Positions 53,260-62,941 of a stretch of DNA of 64,000 nt are shown here, piece by piece. The DNA comes from Olleya sp. Bg11-27 (GTDB lineage Bacteria; Bacteroidota; Bacteroidia; Flavobacteriales; Flavobacteriaceae): assembly GCF_002831645.1 (NCBI RefSeq), contig NZ_CP025117.1, forward strand, positions 689,514 to 753,513. Reading direction: 5' to 3'. Positions within the stretch are counted from its first letter, which is position 1; each line of letters starts with the position of its first letter. The notes below the pieces were generated by a model that was not told the DNA's origin, did no database searches, and worked only from the letters and a program-made list of their open reading frames with translations. A program made the position numbers and the translations under genes.

Positions 53260-54729
53260 ATGCTGTTTAATTCATTAGACTTTGCTTTATTTTTTCCTGT
53301 AGTTTTTGTTCTGTATTGGCTTGTTGCTAAAAATAGAAACTATAGAAATATACTTTTACTTGTTTCTAGTTACGTGTTTTACGGCTGGTGGGATTGGAGG
53401 TTTCTACTATTAATAGCTTTTAGTTCGTTGGTTGATTTTTTAATTGGTCAAAAAATTTATAATACGGATAACAAGAAAAAGCAAAAGCAATATTTGCTAG
53501 TCAGTCTTGTTATTAATTTAGGTTTCTTAGTCTATTTTAAATACACGAACTTTTTTATAGACACTTTTGTAGAATCCTTTAGGTTATTTGGTACTGAGTT
53601 AGAAGTTTCTACGCTAAATATCATTTTACCAGTTGGAATTAGCTTTTACACCTTTCAAACGCTTAGTTACACGATAGATATTTACAGGAAACAACTAGAG
53701 CCTACTAAAGATTGGCTTGCTTTTTTCTCGTTTGTGTCTTTTTTTCCGCAGCTAGTTGCAGGACCTATTGAGAGAGCATCGCATTTATTACCTCAATTTT
53801 ATAGAACTTACAAGTTTAATTATAATCAAGTGAAATCTGGATTATTATTAATGGCTTTTGGGTTGTTTAAAAAGATGGTTATAGCAGATCGAGCCGCTCT
53901 TTATGTGAATGAAGTTTATAATAATCCAGGGAATTACGAAGGTGTAGAAACCATCATAGCTACTGTTTTGTTTGCTTTTCAAATTTATTGTGATTTCTCA
54001 GGGTATTCTGATATTGCCATTGGAGCAGCAAGAACAATGGGCTTTGACTTAATGAGAAACTTTGATAGCCCTTATTTTTCTAAATCTATTACAGAGTTCT
54101 GGAGACGCTGGCATATATCTTTATCCACATGGTTTAGAGATTATGTATACATCCCATTAGGAGGAAGCAGAAAGGGTAAATATAGAACTTATGCTAACTT
54201 ATTTATTATCTTTTTAGTTAGCGGGTTATGGCATGGAGCCGCCATGACTTTTGTGATTTGGGGAGTAATTCATGGTGTAATAATTGTCTTTGAGAAAGCG
54301 ACTTATAAAATGCGAACTAAGATATGCAATACCTTAGGTTTGTCTGCTAATACCTTTGCAAATAAATTGTTTTTTGTAATCATTACCTTTGTCATTGTAG
54401 ATTTTGCATGGTTGTTTTTTAGAGCAAATTCATTTGCAGACGCATCTATAATTACTCAAAATATATTTAACAACAATTTTTATGAATTATTTGGTACTGA
54501 CTTATATCTTATTGGTTTAAAGGACAATGAGTTTTTAGTATTAATGGTAAGTATTGTTGTTTTGATTTGTTTTGAATTAAATCACAAAAAAGGGAATATG
54601 GTTATTTGGTTAGGTAAGCAATCTACTATTTTACGTTGGTCAACATATCTTGCAATAGTTGTTGTTATTACAATTTTTGGTGTATATGGAGACGATAGTG
54701 TTTCAGAATTTCTTTATTTTCAATTTTAG
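53260..54729 (+). CDS. MBOAT O-acyltransferase (AlgI-like)
   Basis: A polytopic inner-membrane protein of 489 residues with about 11-12 hydrophobic helices. The catalytic His is in 'SGLWHGAAMTFVIWGVIHG' (about residue 325). The MBOAT hallmark 'GYSDIAIGAARTMGFDLMRN' and 'FWRRWHISLSTWFRDYVYIP' are present, and the sequence starts with the AlgI-like MLFNSLDFALFFPVVFVLYW. It passes an acyl (often acetyl) group across the membrane to polysaccharide. It is immediately followed by its likely partner. Confidence 0.9.
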   Translation: MLFNSLDFALFFPVVFVLYWLVAKNRNYRNILLLVSSYVFYGWWDWRFLLLIAFSSLVDFLIGQKIYNTDNKKKQKQYLLVSLVINLGFLVYFKYTNFFIDTFVESFRLFGTELEVSTLNIILPVGISFYTFQTLSYTIDIYRKQLEPTKDWLAFFSFVSFFPQLVAGPIERASHLLPQFYRTYKFNYNQVKSGLLLMAFGLFKKMVIADRAALYVNEVYNNPGNYEGVETIIATVLFAFQIYCDFSGYSDIAIGAARTMGFDLMRNFDSPYFSKSITEFWRRWHISLSTWFRDYVYIPLGGSRKGKYRTYANLFIIFLVSGLWHGAAMTFVIWGVIHGVIIVFEKATYKMRTKICNTLGLSANTFANKLFFVIITFVIVDFAWLFFRANSFADASIITQNIFNNNFYELFGTDLYLIGLKDNEFLVLMVSIVVLICFELNHKKGNMVIWLGKQSTILRWSTYLAIVVVITIFGVYGDDSVSEFLYFQF

Positions 54730-54735
54730 TTTGTT

Positions 54736-56160
54736 ATGAAAAATATATTGAAACTATATTATAAAAGTTTGATTTTTGCTGTTTTAGTCATAGGTCTATT
54801 TTCTATACTAAACCCAATATTTGTTAAGGATACAATTTGGGAAAACTTTTATAACCAAGAAAAAAACTCTGTAGATGTTTTAATCTTAGGAAATTCTCAT
54901 GCTAATTTGGGGTTAGATTTAAATATTATTAATGCAAAACTTAAGGCTAAAACCGTTTCTCTAGCAACAAAAGGGCAAAATATCTATCAAGCTTATTATT
55001 GTGCTCTTGAGGCATATAATTACCAAATACCAGAAATATTAATTATTGAAAACTTTCTGTTTTATGAAAGGTTAACGTTAGATAAATTTATTAACCAAGA
55101 CGCTTCTTTAGGGGATTATAAAAAAAGATACCTTTCATTTGATGGTAAAAAAATGGGAAAAGCTAAAATTCAGGAAGCTAATAGGTATTTTAAAACACCA
55201 TTGATTCAAAATATATTTCCAGTGATTCAGAAGCACAATGATTGGACAAAAATAGATGAAATAAAACAGAGGCTTTATAATACTACTAACAACCAGATAA
55301 GCAATACAACCATTTTAAATAAAAACAAAGTTCAAGAATACAAACAAACTCAAAAGTTTGATTTAATGAAATTTAATGTCTTGCCAGATGAAGAAAAATA
55401 TTTAGATAGTATTGTAGATTTGGCCTTAAAAAAAGGAACTAAACACATTATCTTTCTAACTATTCCGTTTTATAATGAATATAGAAATAAGATAGACTAT
55501 TCATCTCTAGAAAAGCCTTTATTAGCATATGCTAATAAACAGTCAAAAATATCATATCTTGACTTGAATCAGGTTTTTCCCGATTTAAATTACACGTATT
55601 TTTCTAATGATAATGTTGGGTATAATCAACATCTAAACTATAAAGGAGCTATAAAAACAAGTCAATATGTTTCTGATTATATTACGAAAAATTATAATTT
55701 TGAATTAAATAATAGTTTCAAAGAAATTCCTGAATATTATTTATATAATGAAATAAAAAGGGATTCGTTGGAAAACGGAAATAGAATCCTTGGTAATATG
55801 GAGCGGTTAAATGGAGCAAAACAGGCAAAATACATTATTAAACAGGGAGAGTCACCATTAGTGTTACAAGGATGGATGGCGATAGAAAACCAAGAATCAA
55901 AAAGAAGTGAAATGTTTATTGGACTTAAAAGTGACAATAACAATATATATGTATCTAAATTAAAAAAGAGTAATATTAAAGTCAGGAAAGACGTTTCTAA
56001 GTTCTTTAAAAAAGAAAATATTTACGACAACTCAGGTTTTAAAATAAATATAAACAGTTTATTGCTTGAAAAAGGAAACTATGAAGTCTTTATGATAATT
56101 AGAAATTCAGAAGGTGAAGTATTAGTGAGAAACTCAAAGAAACGAATAGAAATAATATAA
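54736..56160 (+). CDS. SGNH-type partner of the MBOAT acyltransferase
   Basis: A 474-residue protein with an N-terminal membrane anchor (about residues 8-28, 'LIFAVLVIGLFSILNPIFV') and an extracytoplasmic domain. 'VDVLILGNSHANLGLDLNII' (about residues 46-65) is the GxSxxxxG-type start of an SGNH/AlgX-like fold, and 'HIIFLTIPFYNEYRN' and 'LNQVFPDLNYTYFSNDN' are compatible with it. The last 110 residues form a separate beta-rich domain. Such proteins usually work with the preceding MBOAT to acylate polysaccharide. It starts 6 bases after it and ends 5 before cysN. Confidence 0.65.
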   Translation: MKNILKLYYKSLIFAVLVIGLFSILNPIFVKDTIWENFYNQEKNSVDVLILGNSHANLGLDLNIINAKLKAKTVSLATKGQNIYQAYYCALEAYNYQIPEILIIENFLFYERLTLDKFINQDASLGDYKKRYLSFDGKKMGKAKIQEANRYFKTPLIQNIFPVIQKHNDWTKIDEIKQRLYNTTNNQISNTTILNKNKVQEYKQTQKFDLMKFNVLPDEEKYLDSIVDLALKKGTKHIIFLTIPFYNEYRNKIDYSSLEKPLLAYANKQSKISYLDLNQVFPDLNYTYFSNDNVGYNQHLNYKGAIKTSQYVSDYITKNYNFELNNSFKEIPEYYLYNEIKRDSLENGNRILGNMERLNGAKQAKYIIKQGESPLVLQGWMAIENQESKRSEMFIGLKSDNNNIYVSKLKKSNIKVRKDVSKFFKKENIYDNSGFKININSLLLEKGNYEVFMIIRNSEGEVLVRNSKKRIEII

Positions 56161-56165
56161 GAACA

Positions 56166-57419
56166 ATGTTAGACAATAATCAATTATTACGTTTTACAAC
56201 AGCAGGAAGTGTAGATGATGGAAAAAGCACCTTAATTGGTCGTTTATTATATGATTCAAAATCTATATTTGAAGACCAATTAGAAGCTATTACAAATACA
56301 AGTAAAAAGAAAGGTCACGAAGGTGTCGATTTAGCTTTGTTTACAGACGGTTTACGTGATGAGCGTGAGCAAGGGATTACTATAGACGTTGCTTACAGAT
56401 ATTTTACAACACCCAAACGTAAGTTTATTATAGCAGATACTCCTGGGCATATTCAATATACTCGTAATATGGTTACAGGAGCATCTACAGCAAACGTTGC
56501 AACTATTTTAATAGATGCAAGACACGGTGTAATAGAACAAACAAAAAGACACGCGTTTATCGCATCTTTATTACAAATACCACACATTATTGTTTGTGTT
56601 AACAAAATGGATTTGGTTGATTATTCGGAAGAAGTTTACAATAACATTGTAACTCAATTCGAAGACATTTCGTCAAAAATGTTAGTTACTGATGTACGTT
56701 TTATTCCAATGAGTGCCTTAGATGGAGATAATGTAGTTTATAAATCTAAGAATATGCCTTGGTTTCAAGGCGCTCCAATGTTACATACCTTAGAGACAAT
56801 GCACATTAGTAGTGATATTAATAAAGTGGACGCCCGTTTTCCTGTACAAACCGTACTAAGACCGCAAAGCGAAGGTTTTATTGATTATAGAGGGTATGCA
56901 GGACGTGTAGCAAGTGGTGTTTTTAGAAAAGGAGATGACGTAACAGTAATGCCATCCGGGTTTACTTCTAAAATTAAAACCATTGATACTATAGATAAAG
57001 AATTGGAGGAAGCTTATGCACCAATGTCGGTTTCTATTACACTAGAAGATGATATTGATATTAGTCGTGGAGATATGATTGTGCGTTCTAACAATAAACC
57101 AGAAGCTGTACAAGATATTGAAGTGATGTTATGTTGGTTAAATAACGCTGCAGCAAAACCAAGAACTAAGTACACTATAAAGCATACTTCAAACGATCAA
57201 AAAGCAATGATTAAAGAAGTGATTTACAAATACAATATCAATACTCTAGATCGTATTACTGACGATAAAGAAATGAATATGAATGATATTTGTAAAGTTA
57301 AAATACGTACGACTAAACCATTAATGGTGGATACGTACAGAGAAAACAGAACTACCGGAAGTATTATTCTTGTGGATGATGCTACCAACGAAACTGTTGC
57401 AGCAGGAATGATTGTTTAA
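56166..57419 (+). CDS. cysN: Sulfate adenylyltransferase subunit 1 (GTPase)
   Basis: Regulatory GTPase of ATP sulfurylase; 417 residues, EF-Tu-like. The G1 motif is in 'AGSVDDGKSTLIGRLLYDSK' (about residues 13-32), the G3 motif in 'DTPGHIQYTRNMVTG' and the G4 motif in 'CVNKMDLVDY'. It has no fused APS-kinase domain, consistent with a separate cysC upstream. It follows the SGNH gene by 5 bases. With CysD it makes APS for CysC. Confidence 0.96.
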   Translation: MLDNNQLLRFTTAGSVDDGKSTLIGRLLYDSKSIFEDQLEAITNTSKKKGHEGVDLALFTDGLRDEREQGITIDVAYRYFTTPKRKFIIADTPGHIQYTRNMVTGASTANVATILIDARHGVIEQTKRHAFIASLLQIPHIIVCVNKMDLVDYSEEVYNNIVTQFEDISSKMLVTDVRFIPMSALDGDNVVYKSKNMPWFQGAPMLHTLETMHISSDINKVDARFPVQTVLRPQSEGFIDYRGYAGRVASGVFRKGDDVTVMPSGFTSKIKTIDTIDKELEEAYAPMSVSITLEDDIDISRGDMIVRSNNKPEAVQDIEVMLCWLNNAAAKPRTKYTIKHTSNDQKAMIKEVIYKYNINTLDRITDDKEMNMNDICKVKIRTTKPLMVDTYRENRTTGSIILVDDATNETVAAGMIV

Positions 57420-57437
57420 TAATAAAAAAATAAAATA

Positions 57438-57989
57438 ATGAAAAAAATACTATTAGGAGCATTTTTAGCCTGTATGTTAGGGACTAATTTTAGTTGTAAA
57501 AAAGCTTCACAAAAAAAAGAGGATATTAAAGAAATTATAGTTGAAGAAACAATTGACGAGTCTGTTTTTAAGGTTGTTCTAGATGTTATTATTAATAATG
57601 ACGAAAAATTTCAAATGTATTATTTAGAACATGGTGATACTAAATGGAATCAAAAAAAGAGAATTCCGAAATTAGTAAAAGGAAACACACAACCGCAATT
57701 AGTTGAGTTTAATATTCCAGAAAAAATATTCCCTTCTAAATTATTATTTGATTTTGGAGAAAATAAAACAGAAGAAAACATTACTATAAATTCGGTTTCA
57801 TTGTCTTATGAAGATTTTAAGTTAAATCTTACACCACAAGAGTTTTATGCGTTCTTTACTCCAAACAAGTATATCAAATATAATAAAGAAACAGGGGTTA
57901 TGAATTGTATATCAGTAGATGGTAAATATGATCCACATTTTAAATCTCGTCCAGTATTTGATAAAAAATTAGAATTAGAAGAAAGATAG
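57438..57989 (+). CDS. Small lipoprotein of unknown function
   Basis: A 183-residue protein with a hydrophobic signal peptide (MKKILLGAFLACMLGTNFSC) and a probable lipidated Cys at residue 20. A Lys/Glu-rich linker and a soluble beta-rich domain follow ('FKVVLDVIINNDEKFQMYYL', 'PSKLLFDFGENKTEENI'). I do not recognise the family. It sits 18 bases after cysN in the polysaccharide operon. Confidence 0.6.
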   Translation: MKKILLGAFLACMLGTNFSCKKASQKKEDIKEIIVEETIDESVFKVVLDVIINNDEKFQMYYLEHGDTKWNQKKRIPKLVKGNTQPQLVEFNIPEKIFPSKLLFDFGENKTEENITINSVSLSYEDFKLNLTPQEFYAFFTPNKYIKYNKETGVMNCISVDGKYDPHFKSRPVFDKKLELEER

Positions 57990-58041
57990 AACTTACTTAT
58001 AAGTACCTTACATCAATCGTAGTATCTAAATACAGAGTGAA

Positions 58042-59340
58042 ATGAATTTCAAAACAGTATTAAAAAAAAAATTTGAAGGCGAGTTTGCTAAAAAAACGCT
58101 GTTTTCATTTTTGCTTAAATTTTTTGGTCTTGGTTTAAGTTATTTTTTTACTCTTTTAATATCAAGGTTTTATGGTGCAGAGGTTGTTGGTCGCTTTTCT
58201 TTAACTTTTACAATATTAAATTTGTTTGCACTTTTTTTTGCTTTAGGTATTCCAGATACCATGGTGAAAATTATTGCGGACAGCAACTACAAACAGCAGT
58301 TTGATTTAAAAAAAACAGCCCTAAGAGCTATACTTATATCAAGTGTTATTGGAGCAATTGTACTTTTTTTATCAGCAAAATCAATCGCATTATTTTATAC
58401 CGACAGTGTTTTGTATGATTATTTATTGATTGCAGCAGCAGCATTGGTTCCGTTGGTTATTTTGCGTTATAATTTTGAAATATTAAGAGGGAGAAATGAA
58501 ATTGTAAAATTTGGTTTTTTGTCTCATATAATTCCTTATTTGATTTCAGTTTTAGCAATTTTATTTGTGTTTTTTGTTTTTGAAGAAAAAAACGGATTAC
58601 AAACTATTAAAGTTTATTTTTTGGGTACAGTAATTGCTTTTATATTAAGTATTTTTTTGACAAAGCATAAGGAAGAAATTAAACGAAAAGCATTTCCTTT
58701 AAAAAAAATGATGAATTATTCGCTACCAATGCTAGCCACAAGTTCTTTTATTTTTTTAATGGGATGGACAGACACTCTAATGCTTGGGTATTATAATGAT
58801 AAAGCTGATGTTGGTATTTATAGTGTAGTTATTAAAGTAGCACGAATAGCTATAATTGTGCTAACTTCTGTTAATCTTGTTTTAGCTCCAAAAATTTCGG
58901 AATTATATAGCAAATCCGAGCATGATAAAATGAAAGAGCTTATAAGAAAGGCTACAAAAATTATTTTTATAACTACCGCACCTATGGTAGGACTTATTTT
59001 AATAGCAAATAAATTTGTTTTGGGTCTTTTTGGTGATGAGTTTATTATAGGTAGTACTGCATTAATAGTAATTATGTTGGCTCAACTTTTCAATGCCATG
59101 ACAGGTAGCGTTGGACAGGTTATGAATATGACAGGCAATCATAAAAAACTTAGAGACTTTACTATAATTAGCGTTATTTTAAATATTGTTTTAAATTTAA
59201 TATTAATTCCTTTATATGGTATTTTAGGAGCAGCAATTGCTACAGCAGCTAGTAGTGTTGTTATTAATATAATTTCGGTTATTTTTGTAAAAAGAAGATT
59301 GGGGATTATTACTTATATATCTCCGTTTAATTCCAAATAG
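58042..59340 (+). CDS. Wzx-like polysaccharide flippase
   Basis: Inner-membrane protein of 432 residues with about 12 hydrophobic helices and the MVF/Wzx (RfbX) pattern: '[20 protein letters not shown]' and '[20 protein letters not shown]' near the N-terminus, '[20 protein letters not shown]' in the middle. Its role would be to flip lipid-linked repeat units across the inner membrane. It follows the small lipoprotein by 52 bases and is followed by a hexapeptide acyltransferase. Confidence 0.88.
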   Translation: MNFKTVLKKKFEGEFAKKTLFSFLLKFFGLGLSYFFTLLISRFYGAEVVGRFSLTFTILNLFALFFALGIPDTMVKIIADSNYKQQFDLKKTALRAILISSVIGAIVLFLSAKSIALFYTDSVLYDYLLIAAAALVPLVILRYNFEILRGRNEIVKFGFLSHIIPYLISVLAILFVFFVFEEKNGLQTIKVYFLGTVIAFILSIFLTKHKEEIKRKAFPLKKMMNYSLPMLATSSFIFLMGWTDTLMLGYYNDKADVGIYSVVIKVARIAIIVLTSVNLVLAPKISELYSKSEHDKMKELIRKATKIIFITTAPMVGLILIANKFVLGLFGDEFIIGSTALIVIMLAQLFNAMTGSVGQVMNMTGNHKKLRDFTIISVILNIVLNLILIPLYGILGAAIATAASSVVINIISVIFVKRRLGIITYISPFNSK

Positions 59341-59342
59341 AC

Positions 59343-59903
59343 ATGAACGTATTACTTTATAAAATCTATTTTAAAATTAAAGATAAGATAACTACATCCT
59401 GGTTTTTATTAAAATATAATGGGATGGTCAAAAAACAAGGAAAAATTAGCATTGGCTCAAATGTTAAAATAACTCCTTTTTTGTGGCGAGATTCTAAATT
59501 ACTTATTAGCCTTAATAATAACTCGATTAAATCGAATGTTCTTATTCAAGGTTCTGGAAAATTAACATTGGGTGAAAACTCCTTTATTGGACAGTTTTCG
59601 GTTATTGGAGTAAATGACTCTATAACAATAGGTGAAAATGTTATGATAGCACAAAGTGTTTCAATAAGAGATACAGATCATGCTTTTTCTAATATAGATA
59701 AACCAATGCTATTTCAGGGTATAACCACAGCCCCTGTTGTTATTGAAGACAATGTATGGTTAGGACACGGCGTAGTAGTCACAAAAGGCGTTACAATAGG
59801 TTCTGGCGCTATAGTAGGTGCTAATTCAGTAGTTACAAAAGATGTGCCTAAAATGGCAATTGTTGGAGGTGTACCAGCACGATTAATTAAAATGAGAACA
59901 TAA
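59343..59903 (+). CDS. Hexapeptide-repeat acyltransferase
   Basis: A 186-residue left-handed beta-helix protein. The repeats run from about residue 62 to 170 ('[20 protein letters not shown]', '[20 protein letters not shown]'). The catalytic His is in 'RDTDHAFSN', and '[20 protein letters not shown]' and '[19 protein letters not shown]' form the acetyl-CoA-binding end. It is a WcaF/MaA-type O-acetyltransferase of sugars. It starts 2 bases after the flippase and overlaps the sulfotransferase by one base. Confidence 0.9.
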   Translation: MNVLLYKIYFKIKDKITTSWFLLKYNGMVKKQGKISIGSNVKITPFLWRDSKLLISLNNNSIKSNVLIQGSGKLTLGENSFIGQFSVIGVNDSITIGENVMIAQSVSIRDTDHAFSNIDKPMLFQGITTAPVVIEDNVWLGHGVVVTKGVTIGSGAIVGANSVVTKDVPKMAIVGGVPARLIKMRT

Positions 59904-60784
59904 TGACACATAAATTTGATTTTTTCTGTATAGGAGCTCAAAAATCAGGGACAACATCTCTACATGATATCTTATTACAGAATCCAAATACCGGTCTGCC
60001 AATAAATAAAGAAACCCACTTTTTCTCTCATGATGACTTGTACACAGGAAATCTAGACGAGTATTTTAAAATGTTTAATGACGATTTAAATGAAAAAGAG
60101 GTTGTTGGCGAAATTGATCCAGAATACCTGTGTTCAGAAAAAGCACCAGAAAGAATTCTTAAACATTTTGGAACCGATTTAAAATTCATTGTTATTTTAA
60201 GAAATCCGTATGACAGAGCTTTTTCTCAGTATTTGATGAGTAAACGAAGAGGTTTTGAAGATTTAGAGTTTGAAGAAGCTATAGAAAAAGAAGCATCACG
60301 TACCAAAGATGATTTTGGTGAGTTATATTTTAGCTATAAAACAAGAAGCTTGTACACAAAGCAAATTAATAAGTATTTTAAGTTTTTCAATCCATCTAAT
60401 TTTTTGTTTATTCGTTTTGAAGACGATTTTATTGCTAATAAACAAGCCACTATAAATAAGGTAAATGATTTTCTGGGTTTAGAGCCTTTTAGCTACGATT
60501 TAAGTATTCAGAGCAATGTGGCTTCAACTCCTAAAAGTAAATGGATTAGAGACTTTGTAAACAAGCCTAATGTTATTAGAAAAATAGGAAAAAAAATTAT
60601 TGCTTCGCCGCAAATTAGAAAAAATATTATTAGCAAAATAGATCATCTAAACAGAAAGAAGATAACGTATAATACCAATGTAGATCTTAAAGATAAGCTT
60701 ACTAAGTCTGTGTTTTTAGAAGATATAAAAGCTTTAGAAAGTTTAATAAATCTAGATTTATCTTCATGGTACAAGAAAGAGTAG
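59903..60784 (+). CDS. PAPS-dependent sulfotransferase
   Basis: A 293-residue cytosolic sulfotransferase. The 5'-phosphosulfate-binding loop is GAQKSGTTSLHDIL (residues 11-24) and the 3'-phosphate-binding motif is 'VILRNPYDRAFSQYLMSK' (about residues 97-114). 'FDFFCIGAQKSGTT' is the usual start. This is the only enzyme in the window that uses PAPS, made by CysDN and CysC encoded upstream. Its acceptor is probably a sugar in the lipid-linked repeat unit. It overlaps the next glycosyltransferase by 19 bases. Confidence 0.9.
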   Translation: MTHKFDFFCIGAQKSGTTSLHDILLQNPNTGLPINKETHFFSHDDLYTGNLDEYFKMFNDDLNEKEVVGEIDPEYLCSEKAPERILKHFGTDLKFIVILRNPYDRAFSQYLMSKRRGFEDLEFEEAIEKEASRTKDDFGELYFSYKTRSLYTKQINKYFKFFNPSNFLFIRFEDDFIANKQATINKVNDFLGLEPFSYDLSIQSNVASTPKSKWIRDFVNKPNVIRKIGKKIIASPQIRKNIISKIDHLNRKKITYNTNVDLKDKLTKSVFLEDIKALESLINLDLSSWYKKE

Positions 60785-61755
60785 GGATAGTTACAGTTAC
60801 TTATGGAAATAGAGAGGCTTATTTTTCAAAACTAATTGCGTCTGCTTTAAAACACCGCAATGTTGCAAAAATTGTTGTGGTTTCTAATGGTGTTGAACAA
60901 GAAAGCAGCGATCGTTTAAACAAATTACAAGAAGCAAATAAAACAAAACTTATAGTACATGATTTAGGCTATAATTCTGGATCTGCTAAAGGTTTTAAAG
61001 AAGGGATATTAAGAGTTTTAGAAGAAGATGTAGATTTTGTGTGGCTTTTAGATGACGATAACCTACCTAAAGATAATGCATTAGAAGTGCTATTAAAGTC
61101 TTGGGATGGTTTTAATAAAGATACAACGAAACCACTTTCGTTATTATCTTACAGACCACAAAGAAAGATATACAAGGATGCTATTTCGCAGCATAATCCG
61201 TATTTAATGCTGGGTACTGAAAATTCTTTTTTAGGATTTAATATTGTAGATAAACTGAATAAGCCTAAAACAAATAAACGAGAAAATGTAGATTCTGGTC
61301 TAGTTGCAGTGGCACCTTACGGAGGCATGTTTTTCCATAAGGATACTATTAGTAAAATAGGACTTCCTAATGAACACTTTTTTCTTTATGCAGATGATCA
61401 CGAGTTCTCTTATAGAATAACAAAAAATGATGGTAAAATAATTTTAGTTTTAGATAGTGAATTAGAGGATTTAGAAACTTCCTTTCACTTAAAAAAACCT
61501 AAAAAAATTCTGCACACAAGATATTTTTCAACCGATTCCAAAAACGCAATTTATTACTCTGTACGTAACAATGTGTTTTTTGAAAAAAACTTTGTCAATA
61601 ACAGGTTCATTTACTTCTTAAACAAGTTAAGTTACATTTTTATCTTATTTTTGGCAATGATTTTTAATCCAAGTCACTTTTGGAAGTTTCCTATAATATT
61701 AAGAGCAATACTATCTTCTAGTAAACACTTTAAAACAAATGATAAAATTAAATAA
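60766..61755 (+). CDS. Family 2 glycosyltransferase
   Basis: A 329-residue glycosyltransferase with a GT-A fold. 'VGIVTVTYGNREAYFSKLIA' (from residue 6) and the DxD-type 'VWLLDDDNLPKDNALEVLL' (about residue 91) are clear. 'GGMFFHKDTISKIGLP' and 'LYADDHEFSYRI' resemble galactofuranosyl/rhamnosyl transferases (GlfT/WbbL-like). A hydrophobic helix near the C-terminus suggests membrane association. The donor cannot be given. It overlaps the neighbours on both sides. Confidence 0.85.
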   Translation: MVQERVGIVTVTYGNREAYFSKLIASALKHRNVAKIVVVSNGVEQESSDRLNKLQEANKTKLIVHDLGYNSGSAKGFKEGILRVLEEDVDFVWLLDDDNLPKDNALEVLLKSWDGFNKDTTKPLSLLSYRPQRKIYKDAISQHNPYLMLGTENSFLGFNIVDKLNKPKTNKRENVDSGLVAVAPYGGMFFHKDTISKIGLPNEHFFLYADDHEFSYRITKNDGKIILVLDSELEDLETSFHLKKPKKILHTRYFSTDSKNAIYYSVRNNVFFEKNFVNNRFIYFLNKLSYIFILFLAMIFNPSHFWKFPIILRAILSSSKHFKTNDKIK

Positions 61756-62941
61756 GTTATACTTAGGTGTTTTTTTATTAATTATAGCTTTTTGTTTTTT
61801 AATAGGAGGTTTTAGTCAATTTTTTATTGGTATACCAAACACTGTATTTACTTATGGGATTATGGGACTCTTTCTTATGTTTTATTGCATTTACGTTTTA
61901 ATCAAGAAAAAGATTATTGTGGATAAAACAGTATTGCTTTTTTTTCTTTTTTTTCTACTCATTATTCTCAGTGCTATTATAAATCAAACAAATTTTATAA
62001 AAACACTTATTTATTTAATTTTTGTGTTTGTGCCCATAGGAAGCTATCTCTTTTTTAAAATAAATCAAAAAGAAAGCTATATTTCTTCAAGAACTATTAG
62101 TAAAATATATTTATTTATAGCTTGTTTACAATTACCAGTTATTTTAATACAAAATTTCGGATATGATTTTCTAATTAGGTTTAATAACAGTAGCCAAGCT
62201 ATTGCTTCGTTTGACTTTATGTTCGGGACTTTTTTTTTAAAAGCCGATCATGCTTTAGGTTTCTTTTTACTGCTAAACATCTTTAATATTTTTGAAAACA
62301 ACATCAACAATAATATTACCAAAAGGCCCAAATTAATTGTTTTCTATCTATCTTTAACCATATTTATTGCAGAATCAAATGTTACAAAACTATTACTAAT
62401 TTTATTTTTTGGTTATTTAATTTATAAATCTTTCCCAAAAAAAATAAAAATATTTGGTGTTTTAATTGTTATAATATTAATGCCTTTTGTGTATTCACAA
62501 GCAAAAAAAATAAAAGCTTTTGAAAGTGAAATTTACTTTTTTCATCAAGAATATAATTCTAAAAAATCATTTTTAAACTATAAAAGAGGTATTGCCAAAC
62601 GGCCTCAAGTGGTTATAACCTATGCAACCACGTTACCATTAAGAATAGTAGGAAAAGGACCATATTCATATTTTAATATATTAAAAAGGGAATTTACAGC
62701 AACAAAACATTTTTCGCAATTAATATGGGCTTATGCAGATTTGGGTATTATAGGACTTATTCTATTAATATTACTTTTATATTTGCTCGTAAATAGTTTT
62801 AACTTAGACAAAGGTGTTAAAATAATTCTATTTGGTGTTATCCTTGTTTATGCTTTTATGACCACTATTTTTTCGGATTTAGCAATAATGATAACCCTAA
62901 CTAGCTTATTACAAAATAATAACAAGATTAAACAAGAATGA
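61739..62941 (+). CDS. Wzy-like O-antigen polymerase/ligase
   Basis: A polytopic membrane protein of 400 residues with about 10-12 hydrophobic helices and a larger extracytoplasmic loop between about residues 250 and 320. This is the usual shape of Wzy/WaaL-type proteins, which lack strong sequence motifs. The O-antigen ligase-like segment 'LWAYADLGIIGLILLILLLY' (in the form 'IWAYADLG') lies near the C-terminus. It overlaps the GT2 gene by 17 bases and the next gene by 4. Whether it polymerises or ligates cannot be told. Confidence 0.75.
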   Translation: MIKLNKLYLGVFLLIIAFCFLIGGFSQFFIGIPNTVFTYGIMGLFLMFYCIYVLIKKKIIVDKTVLLFFLFFLLIILSAIINQTNFIKTLIYLIFVFVPIGSYLFFKINQKESYISSRTISKIYLFIACLQLPVILIQNFGYDFLIRFNNSSQAIASFDFMFGTFFLKADHALGFFLLLNIFNIFENNINNNITKRPKLIVFYLSLTIFIAESNVTKLLLILFFGYLIYKSFPKKIKIFGVLIVIILMPFVYSQAKKIKAFESEIYFFHQEYNSKKSFLNYKRGIAKRPQVVITYATTLPLRIVGKGPYSYFNILKREFTATKHFSQLIWAYADLGIIGLILLILLLYLLVNSFNLDKGVKIILFGVILVYAFMTTIFSDLAIMITLTSLLQNNNKIKQE

